A stretch of 64,000 nucleotides of DNA from Mucilaginibacter dorajii (GCF_024808255.1 NZ_JANTYS010000007.1:248001-312000), one strand, 5' to 3'. Counted from the stretch's first letter, positions 24,781-33,382 are shown. Made by a program: numbers and translations. Notes: generated from the letters alone by a model not told the origin.

Positions 24781-25614
24781 TCACAACGCACCAATAGCTT
24801 TACGATAGTTATTAATGGCGGTAATGATAGTTTGCACAATCTCGTTCTGCCCGTCGTTGGAGTTCAGGTAGTCTTCTTCCTCGGGGTTGTTCACAAAGCC
24901 GGTTTCTATCAGTACGGCGGGCATGGCGCTGTGGGCCAGTACCAGTACGCCCTGTTCTTTTACGCCCTCGCTGGCACGGCCATCGTGATCGGTGAACTCG
25001 GCATTCAGCAAATCGCCAAAAAGGATACTTTGCTTGCGGTATTTTTGGATGTAGGCGTTCAGGATGATGGCATTAGCCGGATCAGTTTGATCATACGCCT
25101 CATAGTTTTGCTTATAATCCTTTTCCTGGAAGATGGACGAGTTTTCCCTTACAGCTTCTTCCTGCTCCTTCAACCGGTGGAAACCGTAAACCAACAGCAA
25201 TACCCCCTTGCGTTTATGCGCGATAGCCGCGGTACCTTCGGGCGATGAGTTACAGTGGATAGAAATAAACAGGTTACCATGTGCCTGGTTGCCAATGTTC
25301 GACCGCTGGTTAAGCGGGATAAAGGTATCATCGGTGCGGGTCATTACGGTGGTAAGGCCTTTAATACCGGTATCAATAGCCAGTTTTAGCTTTTTGGCGA
25401 TGGCCAGTGTTACATTTTTCTCTACCGAGTATGAACCCCTTGCGCCAGGGTCTTTACCGCCATGCCCCGCATCAATGATCACGGTTTTAAACCTGAAGGT
25501 TGATGTGGCCGGGATGGTATCCTTTGCGGATTGGAAGGAACAAAGAGCAAGGAATAAGGACAGAACCCCAATATTTAGGATGATGGCAGATAATAACCGT
25601 TTAGTAAACCTCAT
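24781..25614 (-). CDS. N-acetylmuramoyl-L-alanine amidase (Amidase_3)
   Basis: This zinc amidase cleaves the amide bond between MurNAc and the stem peptide. An N-terminal hydrophobic signal (residues about 8-26) exports it. The catalytic domain shows His51 in IIDAGHGGKDPGA, a zinc-ligand Glu in VEKNVTLAIAKKL, the second His in ISIHCNSS, and the terminal catalytic Glu in LIETGFVNN. Length is 277 residues, with no SPOR or LysM domain. Its ATG overlaps the stop of the upstream Fur-family gene (ATGA), an arrangement that couples the two. It is expected to act in cell separation or wall turnover. Confidence 0.93.
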   Translation of the reverse strand: MRFTKRLLSAIILNIGVLSLFLALCSFQSAKDTIPATSTFRFKTVIIDAGHGGKDPGARGSYSVEKNVTLAIAKKLKLAIDTGIKGLTTVMTRTDDTFIPLNQRSNIGNQAHGNLFISIHCNSSPEGTAAIAHKRKGVLLLVYGFHRLKEQEEAVRENSSIFQEKDYKQNYEAYDQTDPANAIILNAYIQKYRKQSILFGDLLNAEFTDHDGRASEGVKEQGVLVLAHSAMPAVLIETGFVNNPEEEDYLNSNDGQNEIVQTIITAINNYRKAIGAL

Positions 25615-26057
25615 TGTTTTACCGCCTTTTTACTGCATTTGGGGCATAAGCCGGTTGCATATAAGGTAAAAGCCTGCGGCACGAAACCGACGGGCAGGTT
25701 AATGGCGGGCAATTGCAGATCATTAAGGCAGTACACATTTTTGCATTGGGTACAGTTGAAGTGCAGGTGCTCGTCGTGGTGGTGGCCTTCATCGCAGTTG
25801 GAGGTGCATAGCGCGTAGTTGGCGGTACCATTCAGGTCGAACACCTTGTGGATGATGCCTTTTTCTTCAAACGCGCTCAGAATGCGATACAGGGTAACAC
25901 GGTCGATATCATTCATCACACTTTCCAGGTCGGGCTGTGAGGTGGCCGTATTGCGCGACGACATCATGGAGAGTACTCTAAGCCTGGGAGCAGTTTTTTT
26001 TAGATGGTGCTTGTTAAGCAGATCTTCGAAATGAAAGTTATGGAGCGTTTGTGCCAT
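25611..26057 (-). CDS. Fur-family transcriptional regulator
   Basis: This metal-dependent repressor has 148 residues. It contains the winged-helix DNA-binding region (about 20-85, with DRVTLYRILSAFEEKGII) and a dimerisation domain with HHHDEHLHF and structural zinc cysteines in CTQC and CPKC near the C-terminus. The cysteine pairs show it binds a structural zinc. Whether it senses iron, zinc or peroxide cannot be decided from the sequence. The stop codon overlaps the amidase start by four bases. A TAAATTTG box upstream is a plausible promoter. Confidence 0.9.
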   Translation of the reverse strand: MAQTLHNFHFEDLLNKHHLKKTAPRLRVLSMMSSRNTATSQPDLESVMNDIDRVTLYRILSAFEEKGIIHKVFDLNGTANYALCTSNCDEGHHHDEHLHFNCTQCKNVYCLNDLQLPAINLPVGFVPQAFTLYATGLCPKCSKKAVKQ

Positions 26058-26073
26058 TATATGTTGATGGATA

Positions 26074-26081
26074 CAAATTTA
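26074..26081 (-). promoter_or_regulatory. Candidate Bacteroidota -7 box of the Fur-family gene
   Basis: On the minus strand TAAATTTG matches the Bacteroidota -7 consensus TAnnTTTG, 17 bases before the start codon at 26057. A near-palindromic TAACGTTACGTTA (about 26106-26118) lies just upstream and could be an autoregulatory site. Both are pattern matches only. Confidence 0.4.
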
Positions 26082-26625
26082 GCAAGAATATACCTGTGAT
26101 GAAAAATAACGTAACGTTAATTGTAATATTGTTGCGTTTACATGGCGTGAGATCTATTGTTTGCGTGTATGTGTTCCACCGGAACGGGTGGAACATTGGA
26201 ACACCCCGAACACCTTTATTACTCATTATCAATCACTTATGATTTTTAAAAAATCAATTCCGCAGAACATCTTAATAACTCATTACCAAGCAGTTAATCA
26301 AAATTTCGAAAAAATAAATCCAAAAATCCCGCTTTACTGACAAACCAGTGTCACCACCCTAATAAGCGTGTAGTACTGCAAAAAGTTTACACTTTTATTG
26401 ATTAGTCCTGTATGTAGTTTACAGTCCGATATCGGATAATTACGTTTAATGTCCGGTGTCGGATATCTGATACTTCCCTCTCCATCCTTAATCATTGCTC
26501 CAAAATCTTTTCTCCCAAAGTCGCCATAAAAAACGTACCATCCGCACACCAATACCGTGGTAGTACGCTTGTATGCAAGGCAATAAGCCTACAACTTTAC
26601 GGTAAATAACAATCAAACAAATGCC
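26082..26625. other. Non-coding gap with palindromic sites
   Basis: No gene is supported. An inverted repeat GTTCCACC-ggaacg-GGTGGAAC lies at 26173-26194. Two tandem near-identical palindromes, TCCGATATCGGA (26425-26436) and TCCGGTGTCGGA (26452-26463), lie about 170 bases upstream of the next gene. Confidence 0.6.
26425..26463 (+). promoter_or_regulatory. Tandem palindromic operator candidate
   Basis: GTCCGATATCGGATAAT and GTCCGGTGTCGGATATC are two copies of a dyad, GTCCGRTRTCGGATA. Their centres are 27 bases apart, upstream of the secreted-protein gene at 26626. Repeated dyads of this kind suggest cooperative repressor or activator binding. The regulator is unknown. Confidence 0.4.
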
Positions 26626-27315
26626 ATGAAAAAATTTATCGCCATACTACTTGGTACTGCCGTTTTATGTGGTACCGCGGCAGCCCAAAATTGCAGCCAG
26701 TTTGTAAACAGTGTAAACGGCAAAAAACTTACCTACATTAACCAGGATGCCAAAGGCAACCCGCAAATGACCGCCGTTTACACCTCCACTAAAAAGGATG
26801 CGTCGACCATTAGCACCCACGCCGAAATAAGTGATAAAAACGGCAAGCTCATGGGCACCGGCGACTCGGAAATGATTTGCGATGGCAACGCCATCAAAGT
26901 TGATATGAAATCGTTTATCCCCGCCTCCTCCATGAAACAATACAGCGACATGAAAATTAGCGGCGAAGCAAAATACCTCACCTACCCCAGCAATATGCAG
27001 ACCGGACAAACGCTTGATGATGGCTCTGTTACTATTGAGATGAATGGTAACGGCTCGCCAATGACGCTGCAAATGGATATTGTAAACCGTAAGGTTGAAC
27101 AGGCCGAAACCATCAGCACCAACGCCGGCAGTTTCGATTGCTTTAAAATTAGCTATGAGGCCACCACCAAAGTAAAAATAGCCGGCATTGGCATCCCCTT
27201 CCACATGAAAATTACCGAATGGTACGCTCCCAAACTGGGCCGCTTTGTAAAATCAGAAACGTACACCAAGGGCGGCAAGCTGATGGGGGTTATGGTGTTG
27301 GATTCTGTTAAGTAG
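26626..27315 (+). CDS. Secreted TapB/DUF3108-like protein
   Basis: The protein has 229 residues with a signal peptide (residues 1-20, ending CGTAAAQ). The mature protein is predicted to be all-beta, with strands such as SVTIEMNGNG, AGSFDCFKISYEATTKVK and ITEWYAPKLGRFVKSETY. The last pattern ('WYAP.lG.vk.e') is typical of the TapB/DUF3108 family of periplasmic or lipoprotein-like beta-barrels. Function is unknown in this family. It stands alone downstream of the tandem dyads and is followed at once by a hairpin. Confidence 0.75.
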   Translation: MKKFIAILLGTAVLCGTAAAQNCSQFVNSVNGKKLTYINQDAKGNPQMTAVYTSTKKDASTISTHAEISDKNGKLMGTGDSEMICDGNAIKVDMKSFIPASSMKQYSDMKISGEAKYLTYPSNMQTGQTLDDGSVTIEMNGNGSPMTLQMDIVNRKVEQAETISTNAGSFDCFKISYEATTKVKIAGIGIPFHMKITEWYAPKLGRFVKSETYTKGGKLMGVMVLDSVK

Positions 27316-27333
27316 TGAAGTGATGCACTACTT
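27310..27333 (+). terminator. Hairpin overlapping the stop codon
   Basis: AAGTAGTG-aagtgatg-CACTACTT is an eight-pair stem that includes the TAG stop codon at 27313-27315. It is followed by AACTTTGACTTT. It is a moderate terminator candidate. Confidence 0.5.
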
Positions 27334-27355
27334 AACTTTGACTTTGGTAAAACCG

Positions 27356-27447
27356 TTGTCATTTCGACGAACAGTTATGGGCAAAAGAAAGGGGTGAGGA
27401 GAAATCTCCGGCGCACAATCCCCCCTTGGTTCGTTCGAAATGACATC
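27356..27447. repeat. Palindromic repeat, 'GTCATTTCGACGAA' family
   Basis: GTCATTTCGACGAAC (27359-27373) and GTTCGAAATGACA (about 27433-27445) are inverted partners. They flank GGGGTGAGGAGAAATCTCC. This is the common Bacteroidota intergenic repeat, here between convergent genes. Confidence 0.7.
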
Positions 27448-27507
27448 GGTTTTTATTTGGAGAATAGGTTTAACAAGATATGGGTATACGCCAGCCCCCC
27501 AGTCTTA

Positions 27508-27975
27508 CTACTTGCTACTATACTTAACGTCGCTATTAAAAATGTCCCTGAATATCTTCAACCCCGTTTTCGTTTTTTGCCACATCTTTAAATAGTTGCC
27601 GGTATCAACTACCTTGTTATCGGTACCCAGCACCTCCCAGGTTCCTTGTTCCATTACAAAGCTTTTACCGCCCTCATAAACGTTGCGCGTGGTAAATTTT
27701 ACGCCTGCTATATGGGTATCGGCAAAGGCGGTTGTAAAATCCTTGACTAATGCAGCTTTTCCGTTAACTGCCGGGCCGTTGGGTGGCAGCAGGGTGGCAT
27801 CGGCTGTATAAAGATCAACCAGCGCCAGGTCTTTCTTCTTAAAAAGCTCAAAATAACGTTTGTTGGTTTCTGCTATGGTTTTCCTGGCGGTTGTTAAATC
27901 CTGACCATTAACCGAATGCCCGGCAAGCAACAGCATCAAGCCGGCCGCCGTGGCGTAAAAAAATTTCATTTTCAT
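27508..27975 (-). CDS. Secreted SnoaL/DUF4440-like protein (NTF2-like fold)
   Basis: The protein has 155 residues with a signal peptide (residues 1-24, ending HSVNGQ). The mature part fits the NTF2-like DUF4440 pattern. There is an N-terminal helix (ETNKRYFELFKKKDLALVDLYTADATLLPPN), then a beta-sheet half with GTWEVLG and a closing GNYLKMWQKTKTGLKIFRDIF. Such proteins bind small ligands or act as atypical ketosteroid-isomerase-like enzymes; no active site can be assigned here. The divergently organised AraC gene is 67 bases upstream on the same strand, so the two may be co-transcribed. Confidence 0.8.
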   Translation of the reverse strand: MKMKFFYATAAGLMLLLAGHSVNGQDLTTARKTIAETNKRYFELFKKKDLALVDLYTADATLLPPNGPAVNGKAALVKDFTTAFADTHIAGVKFTTRNVYEGGKSFVMEQGTWEVLGTDNKVVDTGNYLKMWQKTKTGLKIFRDIFNSDVKYSSK

Positions 27976-28042
27976 AATTATTGGATATTTAAAGCAAGTT
28001 TACGCCCCTGCCAAATCCAAAAATTGTAAAAATCGGAACTGC

Positions 28043-28858
28043 TTAATTATTTAGGGGGACAAATAAATCGGTAGAACTTTCCGCGTAAAAACGGGAAGGT
28101 TGCGAACCTGTAAAATATTTGAAATCTTTAATGAAGTGCGATTGATCGAAATAACCACATTGGTAAGCAATGGCGGTGAGCGACAATTGACCTGCGGCCA
28201 CCAGATCGAGGCTTTTGCGGAAACGGCCTATCCTGGCGTAAAGTTTCGGGCCCAGGCCCGAGTAGGTTATAAAAAGCGTTTGAAGATACCGGGACGATAA
28301 ACCATGATAGTTGGCTATGCTGTTGATGCTCTCAAAAAAATCGTCGCGCCCCAATGATTTTACAAGGCTGCCCATCAACGCCACCTTAGCCAGTTTAGCT
28401 TCCGAACGGTGAAGCAGCGCCAGCAGGTAATGCTCAACCAGCGCTATCCTTTTACCAGGCAAAGGCGCATCCAGCAACTGATCATAAAGCACCCGGCTTT
28501 GCGGACCGGCTACATCCCGCAGATCGGTCAACAAGTCATTGAAGTTGCCAATGGGCTCGTCGAAAAAGTACGCTGCGGTATGGCCAAAAAAACGGATACC
28601 CAGCATAGAATGTTTGCCAACAGAAGTAAATGAAAAGGGCCGGATGGTTTGTCCCCACAGCTGCACAGCCGGCTGGACGCTGTTTTTACCGTCGATGATC
28701 ATTTGCGGGGCCTCGCTGCCTAAATTGAACATGATCTCCACATTGCCCGAGGCAAATACGTGATCATCGTGAACAACCGCATCTTCGCTTTCACAAATAA
28801 AATAGCATTGCACGTAGTCCTTCAAAGCATCCCCCGGCGCGTACTCCCGATATGGCAT
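28043..28858 (-). CDS. AraC-family transcriptional regulator
   Basis: The protein has 271 residues. The C-terminal ~100 residues hold two helix-turn-helix motifs. The second matches the AraC signature (LSLTAIAYQCGYFDQSHFIK followed by DFKYFTGSQPSRF). The N-terminal ~150 residues are a cupin-like sensing domain beginning MPYREYAPGDALKDYVQCYF, as in DUF6597-containing AraC proteins. It probably controls its own operon and the SnoaL-like gene downstream; the ligand is unknown. The start at 28858 is the first ATG of the frame. Confidence 0.88.
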   Translation of the reverse strand: MPYREYAPGDALKDYVQCYFICESEDAVVHDDHVFASGNVEIMFNLGSEAPQMIIDGKNSVQPAVQLWGQTIRPFSFTSVGKHSMLGIRFFGHTAAYFFDEPIGNFNDLLTDLRDVAGPQSRVLYDQLLDAPLPGKRIALVEHYLLALLHRSEAKLAKVALMGSLVKSLGRDDFFESINSIANYHGLSSRYLQTLFITYSGLGPKLYARIGRFRKSLDLVAAGQLSLTAIAYQCGYFDQSHFIKDFKYFTGSQPSRFYAESSTDLFVPLNN

Positions 28859-29193
28859 AAGTGTTTTTTTAGGTTAAACCCGGCCTTTGTATTAATCTAA
28901 TATCGGGTATTATTTGATTAGATGAAAGGTGAGTTGGGTATTTGTTTCAGCGATGAGGCATGAATACGCTAAGGAGCTGTTTAAAAACGAAAAGTGACGT
29001 TATTGCTTTGTCGCTCCTACCATGATATTCTCGAAAAAATGTTTGTCATTCAGAGTGGATTAATTATAGTAATTATGCGGTTTTAAATTAACCCATCATT
29101 CAACACCCTAATAATAGAAAGCATGAGAATAATGGTTTATAAATTACGGGAAAATTTGAAAATCATGCCACTTTGTTCATCTTTAGGCCTTAA
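28859..29193. other. Non-coding gap before the sigma-factor gene
   Basis: This AT-rich gap holds no gene. Remnants of the repeats seen elsewhere are visible, for example AAAATGTTTGTCATTCAGAG near 29035-29054. A loose inverted repeat TAATCTAATA/ATTTGATTAGATGA lies near 28893-28925. The divergent promoters of the AraC and sigma genes must be here, but I cannot fix them. Confidence 0.5.
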
Positions 29194-29742
29194 ATGAAAG
29201 ACTTGCATGTGTTAGTAAATGAATACCTAAAAGGCGATAATTATGCTGTCGCTGAATTATACGGTAGGTTTAAAAACCGATTGCTCTTATTAGCATATAA
29301 CTATTGCCAGGATAAAGAAATGAGCCGGGATATCGTGCAGGATGTTTTTGAAAAACTATTGCTTTTGCCACTTGAAAAACGAATACAATATTTTGGAAAA
29401 ATAGGTGCAAATATTGAAGCTTACCTGTGTGTTATAGTAAAAAACAAATGTATAGACTCGCAAAGAATTACTAATAGCCGGGAGAAAATCTTGTACAATA
29501 TTCGTTATCCATTTGAAGCTTCGATAAAAAACACTTCAATGGAAAGATTTTGTATGGATGGATTAAAGGAAATGTTAACCAATCTGCAACCAAGGGAGCA
29601 GCAAATAATTCAACTTCATATAGATGGTTATAAGAATGAAGAAATTGCGTCTCGCTTAAACATTACCTATAATACGGTGAAAAATAATATTTATGAGGCG
29701 AAAAAGAAACTGAAAACGCTTTGGAACTTATTTATGTGTTAA
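29194..29742 (+). CDS. ECF-type RNA polymerase sigma factor
   Basis: The protein has 182 residues. Region 2 is at about 10-80, with AELYGRFKNRLLLLAYNYC and DIVQDVFEKL. Region 4 is at about 120-178, with LQPREQQIIQLHIDGYKNEEIASRLN and TVKNNIYEAKKKL as the -35 recognition helix. It resembles Bacteroidota ECF sigma factors paired with membrane anti-sigma factors. The next gene starts 11 bases after its stop and encodes a single-span membrane protein, the usual anti-sigma position. DNA here is visibly AT-richer than in the first 28 kb. Confidence 0.93.
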   Translation: MKDLHVLVNEYLKGDNYAVAELYGRFKNRLLLLAYNYCQDKEMSRDIVQDVFEKLLLLPLEKRIQYFGKIGANIEAYLCVIVKNKCIDSQRITNSREKILYNIRYPFEASIKNTSMERFCMDGLKEMLTNLQPREQQIIQLHIDGYKNEEIASRLNITYNTVKNNIYEAKKKLKTLWNLFMC

Positions 29743-29753
29743 TTAATTGACCG

Positions 29754-30497
29754 ATGTATCTGGAAAATACTAATTCCCCCACAATTGAAGAAGTGATTGC
29801 CGCATGTAAACCGGGGGTTGCTGCGGAGGTGCGTGCATCACTCAAAACAAAACTGCACAACAGTTTTTCAGAAGATGACGCACTTCAAGGTGCGATAAAA
29901 TTTCTTGAAGATAGTGACTATGATTTTGATGCATTATACGAATTTCTTGATATGCCAATTGGCCTGTCAGCTAAAAAGGTAACTTCAAGATTTAATTATA
30001 AGCATGTGTTAACCGTTGCTGCATCCGTAATCCTAATGATAGGAGTCTGGTGGATATTTTATAAAAAAAATACGGAAAGCGAAATAAGGCGTAATGTATT
30101 TCATGAACCGGGGCTGCCTGTTTTTGCAACTATCGAGGGAAAGAAGGATTTTCATGAATTGATGTCGGCATACAGAATGCAGGATGTAAAAACAGGACTT
30201 AAATTTTATTACAAGCTTATTAAAAAAGAACCTCAAAATGACACGCTGCATTATTGGGGAGGGTGGCTTTTTTTCATCGATAAACAGCCTGATTCAGCAG
30301 TTGTTCATTTTGAAAATGCGGTAAAAACGATTAACGGGAAATATTACTATAAAGCGCAATACATGGAGGCAATTAGCTTATATCTTAATAAGCAAAAATC
30401 CTTATCAAAAGAATTATTTAAAAAAATCAAACTGGACAAATCCAGCCCTTACCAAAAGGATGCCATTCATTTATTGTCTGAACCCAATCTTTGGTAA
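29754..30497 (+). CDS. Single-span membrane protein in anti-sigma position, with TPR-like tail
   Basis: The protein has 247 residues: a cytoplasmic N-terminus of ~90 residues, one membrane span near 90-108 (VLTVAASVILMIGVWWIFY) and an extracytoplasmic TPR-like region of helical hairpins (TGLKFYYKLIKKEPQNDTLHYWGGWLF and DSAVVHFENAVKTINGKYYYKAQY). It has no classical zinc anti-sigma or FecR motif, so an anti-sigma function is inferred only from its place 11 bases after the sigma gene and its topology. Its 3' end overlaps the 3' end of the convergent CHAT-protease gene by 31 bases. Confidence 0.75.
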   Translation: MYLENTNSPTIEEVIAACKPGVAAEVRASLKTKLHNSFSEDDALQGAIKFLEDSDYDFDALYEFLDMPIGLSAKKVTSRFNYKHVLTVAASVILMIGVWWIFYKKNTESEIRRNVFHEPGLPVFATIEGKKDFHELMSAYRMQDVKTGLKFYYKLIKKEPQNDTLHYWGGWLFFIDKQPDSAVVHFENAVKTINGKYYYKAQYMEAISLYLNKQKSLSKELFKKIKLDKSSPYQKDAIHLLSEPNLW

Positions 30498-33004
30498 TTG
30501 ACAGGATGTTGTTTTCTTCTTTTTCTGGTTAATATCAACAGCGGTGTAAATAATAAAACAGCAAAATACCAATATTGCCGATGGTTGTCTTCTTCAAGCT
30601 TAATCGGCGAATCATCTCCGATTAACGTTAAACCAGCCCAATATACCGGGTTCTTTTCCTCTTCGCTTTTGGCTTGCAACAGGTAATCCTGTTGGGCTTT
30701 TCTTAAAGCATCTGACTTTCTCATTCCCAATGCCAAGTAATGATAAAACTTTTCCAAAATAAAAGATGTAGAACGATCATCCAATTTCCAATAAGAAAAC
30801 AGGCAACTTTTGGAACCTGCATAAGTAAACCAATAAGCCATATTGAGGTAGCTGTCTTGTACCCTGGTATCACCTTCACCAGTTTCGCAGAGTGACAAAA
30901 CAGTAAGATCGGCTTGTAATTTGGTATTGATAATATCATCCATAGTTAAAAACCTGCTATCCCCTTTCCTCGTGCTGTCCATCGCTATTTTTAGATCCTC
31001 TGCTGCAAATTGGTTGACCGAACTATGTCCTGCAAATTGAATAATCCTGGCCTTTCCGGCATTTGCCTTATAGTTGGCGATATTGGAACTTGAATGATCA
31101 AAAACATTAAAGTCAAACGCTGTTTTTAAAGAGTTGCCTAAATTCGTAAAAAAGGGTAAACTGTAAAATCTTGTATTAGTGTAGTCAGGTATATAAGCCT
31201 GGATATTCGTAGATGCGTCTTTTTTCTGTTTTGCTAATTGACCTCTCAGGCATTGAAACTGGTATGAAAAATCATATCGTATTTGATAATTATTATTCAG
31301 ATAAGGAAGACCACTAAACGAATTTATGCCCAGTGTGTCGGAGACCATCATGTCAAACTTAAAATATGAGGACAGGGTGGATGGAAATACAAGTAAAGCA
31401 TTAATTCTGTTATTCAATAAACCTTTTAGAGGTTTAAAAATAACCTGGTACGCAGCGTTAGAATATCCTTTGAATTTAGTCAAATTTTCGCATATATCTG
31501 ATGCCGGTAAGCCAGCAGGTGTATGTAAACGTCCGAAATCAATTTTTTTTATTGAAACTGTATCGGCAGTTATCACAATTGCATATAGACTTTTATAATA
31601 AGATCCCAAATCTGAAAAACTTATTATTGCCTGCTTGGGCGAAAGTTGATGTTGTATGTTTTGTATATCAGGCAATACAGGTTGAGTTATATGATAGCGT
31701 TTTTTATACTCGTAATTGAGAAAATAGTTCTTGCCATTTTCCTGTGCTTTAAATGCCAAATCAATATATTTTGGATCTTTTTCAGTTTGGTATAGCTGAT
31801 AACAAAGCCGAACAATATTATCGAATGGACTTTTTGCATAATTATCACGGAAATAATGTAATGATTTATTTTGATTGATTTGCATCCAGCTTTGCCAGTA
31901 CGGTGCTAAATGTATCCATTCCGATAGTTCTTCTTTTCTTTTTTGCAATAGTACCTTTCCTGTATAAACACTATCCTTAACAGCGGATTCCCACAGGTAT
32001 GTTTTTGAATAGGTTAAAGTGTATTTATCAATAGGATACTTTTGTTCTGCCAAAATCGCTTTGGATAACCTAAAATAGTTTTCCGCAGATCTAAATAAGC
32101 CACAATTGTAGTTGAGCAAACCGCAAAGATTATTCACAGACACAAGTCCAATATGATTAGATGGATAATGTGTCCTTAATATTACCTTCGCCCTTTGATA
32201 GGCAAATAACGCCTTGTAATGTTGTCTTTTAATAATCTCCTTGTTTTGCCCGTTATTATCATTTATGCTGTCCAAAAATACACCACCGATAGTTTGCCAT
32301 AATAAGATTTGATTATACCGTTCTCTACCGTAGTTGCCATTTACAAGTTTAACAACTGTATTTATTGCCGGATCCAGTTTACATCTATCCAAATCACGAT
32401 TTAAATCGATGATAGCAGTATAAATGGATACTGGATTGTAATATTTCTTTTCTTTTTCAGGAGCATTGTTGTATAATGATAATGCGGAGTCCAAAAAAGG
32501 TTTTCCTGTATTGGGAACAATTGCATAAGCATAATATCTCGCCAAGTTGGTGTAAGCCCTTGCCCTATAATAGGTTTGTAAATGGTTATGGATTGCAAGC
32601 TGTAAAACACTATCAGAAATACTTTTAAAATCTTCTATTTTAGATATTCCAAAGTAACATTCCGCTAAAATCAAATAAGCATCTGTCCTTATTCCAATAT
32701 TTTGAGGGATATTTAAAACAGGTAATACGAGAATGCTTTTCAACTGTTCTATAGCTCTTACCCTGTCGCCATTTTCATTCAAAATTCTTGCTGATAGCAC
32801 AAGTGCTTGCAATAGGCGGGTTTCTGCCTGTGGCCTTTTTTGTACTTTATTTAAAATAATGTATGCTCTGCGATGATGCCCGGCTTCTATTAATGAATCG
32901 GCCTGCTGAAGTTTAAAACTTTGATTTAATATATGCTGAGCGTGGCAAGGTATCTGAAGAGCCACCTGGCTAACGATAATAAGGAACAGGTATTTTATTT
33001 TCAT
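30467..33004 (-). CDS. Secreted/membrane TPR-CHAT protease (caspase-like)
   Basis: This protein of 845 residues has a signal peptide (ending PCHAQ), then a long TPR-type helical region (about 25-430). The CHAT domain (about 480-800) has catalytic His660 in IQFAGHSSVN and Cys706 in VLSLCETGEGD; the dyad is intact. A C-terminal membrane span (YWYFAVLLFTPLLILT) is followed by a basic tail. CHAT domains are caspase/separase-like cysteine proteases. The gene is convergent with the sigma/membrane-protein pair and overlaps it by 31 bases. A role in cleaving the membrane partner to free the sigma factor is an attractive inference. Confidence 0.88.
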   Translation of the reverse strand: MKIKYLFLIIVSQVALQIPCHAQHILNQSFKLQQADSLIEAGHHRRAYIILNKVQKRPQAETRLLQALVLSARILNENGDRVRAIEQLKSILVLPVLNIPQNIGIRTDAYLILAECYFGISKIEDFKSISDSVLQLAIHNHLQTYYRARAYTNLARYYAYAIVPNTGKPFLDSALSLYNNAPEKEKKYYNPVSIYTAIIDLNRDLDRCKLDPAINTVVKLVNGNYGRERYNQILLWQTIGGVFLDSINDNNGQNKEIIKRQHYKALFAYQRAKVILRTHYPSNHIGLVSVNNLCGLLNYNCGLFRSAENYFRLSKAILAEQKYPIDKYTLTYSKTYLWESAVKDSVYTGKVLLQKRKEELSEWIHLAPYWQSWMQINQNKSLHYFRDNYAKSPFDNIVRLCYQLYQTEKDPKYIDLAFKAQENGKNYFLNYEYKKRYHITQPVLPDIQNIQHQLSPKQAIISFSDLGSYYKSLYAIVITADTVSIKKIDFGRLHTPAGLPASDICENLTKFKGYSNAAYQVIFKPLKGLLNNRINALLVFPSTLSSYFKFDMMVSDTLGINSFSGLPYLNNNYQIRYDFSYQFQCLRGQLAKQKKDASTNIQAYIPDYTNTRFYSLPFFTNLGNSLKTAFDFNVFDHSSSNIANYKANAGKARIIQFAGHSSVNQFAAEDLKIAMDSTRKGDSRFLTMDDIINTKLQADLTVLSLCETGEGDTRVQDSYLNMAYWFTYAGSKSCLFSYWKLDDRSTSFILEKFYHYLALGMRKSDALRKAQQDYLLQAKSEEEKNPVYWAGLTLIGDDSPIKLEEDNHRQYWYFAVLLFTPLLILTRKRRKQHPVNYQRLGSDNK

Positions 33005-33382
33005 ACATGAGCAGATGGCTTAAAAGCAATTATTTTGATAATTTTCTCATAAGGCTGATAAGACTATTTTGCTGTTTCCCCTATAAATATTAAAACGGGT
33101 CTTCAAATATATGCATTCATAAAAAATATTATTGCAACAAGGGAGAAAATCAAAAGGCCGAATCGTTAAACACAGCAGATGGGAAAAGCCCTCAAAACTC
33201 ATGTCTTTAAAATAAATGAAAAATAAAAACGTGTAATCCTTCAATTCACAACTATGGAATTATTAAACGTTTTCTCAACAAGCTATCCAGACACTAATCA
33301 ATTACATACATGAAAATCTCAAGCAAATCATTACACACTAAACAATAAAAATTCAATAAACCTAAACTCCTACCCTTGAATT
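33005..33382. other. AT-rich non-coding gap
   Basis: This is the divergent intergenic region between the CHAT-protease gene and the small lipoprotein gene. No ORF with protein-like composition was found on either strand and no repeat family member is visible. It should hold both promoters. Confidence 0.5.

Noticed and set aside
26334..26552. 72-codon minus-strand ORF across the tandem dyads
   Set aside because: No protein-like pattern; it crosses the palindromic sites.
29194..33004. Type III-E CRISPR association of the TPR-CHAT/sigma genes
   Set aside because: No cas genes, CRISPR repeats or Csx30/31-like proteins were seen; only the functional analogy is kept.
33047..33244. 65-codon minus-strand ORF upstream of the CHAT gene
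   Set aside because: Aromatic- and Cys-rich translation typical of random AT-rich DNA.
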